A stretch of DNA of 64,000 nucleotides from Lysobacter sp. yr284 (lineage in GTDB: Bacteria; Pseudomonadota; Gammaproteobacteria; Xanthomonadales; Xanthomonadaceae). The position numbers were made by a program, and so were the translations under genes. The notes under the pieces were generated by a model. That model was not told where the DNA came from, searched no databases, and saw only the letters and a list, made by a program, of their open reading frames with translations. The first letter of the stretch is position 1; each line of letters begins with the position of its first letter. Below are positions 63,620-64,000 of this stretch, one piece after another. The DNA lies in NCBI RefSeq assembly GCF_900107375.1, contig NZ_FNPT01000001.1:62001-126000 (forward strand), written 5' to 3'.

Positions 63620-63721
63620 GCTGTAGCAGCGGCGCGAGCCGCGGCTGCGGCAACGCACCTGTTGCGGGGGGCCAGCGTAGTTGCGTTGTCGCGGTCGCGG
63701 CTCGCGCCGCTCCTGCACAGC
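63620..63721. repeat. Inverted repeat, family B (copy 2)
   Basis: Left arm 63620-63656 and right arm 63683-63721, reading GCTGTAGCAGCGGCGCGAG...CAACGC and its near complement. It shares the TGTAGGAGCG, GCGAG and CGACAACGC cores with copy 1 but is more diverged. It lies just past the 3' ends of two converging genes and may act as a bidirectional terminator. Confidence 0.75.
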
Positions 63722-63742
63722 GCCGAACGCTGCGAGCGGGCC

Positions 63743-64000
63743 TCAGCGGTTGGCGACCCCGTGCGGCACATGCCCCGCGGCCACATGCCCGCGCGCCGAG
63801 GCGATGTTGTTCTCCGAATCGTCGAAGAAGATGTCGGCGCCGAACGCCTCCAGGAACGGCCCCTTGGCGCGGCCGCCGAGGAACAGCGCCTCGTCCAGGC
63901 GGATGTCCCATTCGCGCAAGGTGCGGATCACCCGCTCGTGCGCGGGCACCGAGCGCGCGGTCACCAGCGCGGTGCGGATCGGCGCGTCCTGGCCGACCGG
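63743..64000 (-). CDS. 5'-nucleotidase (PF06189-type), C-terminal part only
   Basis: The frame is open to the window edge, so the N-terminal part is missing; 85 residues are visible. TALVTARSVPAHERVIRTL, a DEALFLGGRAKGPFL segment and FGADIFFDDSENN are characteristic of the cytosolic 5'-nucleotidase family, a HAD-like fold in which the DD pair takes part in metal binding. It hydrolyses nucleoside 5'-phosphates. A frame opening at GTG 63964 is inside the domain and is not the true start. Confidence 0.88.
   Translation of the reverse strand, partial: PVGQDAPIRTALVTARSVPAHERVIRTLREWDIRLDEALFLGGRAKGPFLEAFGADIFFDDSENNIASARGHVAAGHVPHGVANR

Overview
The window is very GC-rich DNA from a gammaproteobacterium, most likely Lysobacter or a close relative in the Xanthomonadaceae. 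I infer this from the coding style, the rpsF-rpsR-rplI-dnaB order, a xanthomonad-type kynurenine operon, several secreted proteases, and short palindromic repeats of the kind common in this family. No rRNA, tRNA, CRISPR array, insertion sequence or prophage was seen.

Left end (1-6.8 kb): a lipoprotein gene, then the most interesting locus, a compact cluster that looks like a ribosomally synthesised, post-translationally modified peptide (RiPP) system. On the minus strand it holds two tandem HExxH-type peptide beta-hydroxylase-like proteins (one fused to a PqqD-like recognition domain, the other followed by a separate PqqD-like protein), a 48-residue precursor ending in WWPPYNVSPAPPSN, and a class I methyltransferase. 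A flavin-dependent oxidoreductase of the D-amino-acid-oxidase superfamily converges on it with a 6-bp gap.

7.3-10.6 kb: housekeeping dnaB, rplI, rpsR and rpsF, with a recognisable promoter for the ribosomal-protein genes. 10.7-22.7 kb: a tight five-gene operon for a giant (2308 aa) multicopper oxidase, a secreted beta-propeller protein, two SCO/SenC copper chaperones and a c-type cytochrome. It resembles the large oxidases linked to Mn(II) oxidation.

23-33 kb: a DUF885 peptidase, a GT-C membrane protein, an A-type Fe-S carrier, a DUF2891 protein, asnS, two small genes, a PaiB-like protein and an atypical short-chain dehydrogenase. 33.3-45.9 kb: a nine-gene minus-strand operon that starts with two Tat-exported TldD-like metalloproteases and a TldE/PmbA-like partner and continues through DUF4159, MoxR, DUF58, a BatA-like protein, a DUF4175 protein and a membrane protein.

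46.5-55.8 kb: a plus-strand kynurenine/3-hydroxyanthranilate degradation operon (aminomuconate-semialdehyde dehydrogenase, carbonic anhydrase, RidA-type deaminase, 3-hydroxyanthranilate dioxygenase, ACMS decarboxylase, an unknown gene, kynureninase, kynurenine monooxygenase) running into sbcB. A GIY-YIG gene framed by inverted REP repeats sits inside it.

55.9-64 kb: a DUF2461 protein, a trypsin-like secreted protease, a kexin-like S8 protease with a small partner gene, an orphan fimbrial subunit, a DUF2939 protein, an LprI-like protein and the C-terminal end of a 5'-nucleotidase. Three families of dispersed inverted repeats occur in the spacers from 30 kb onward.
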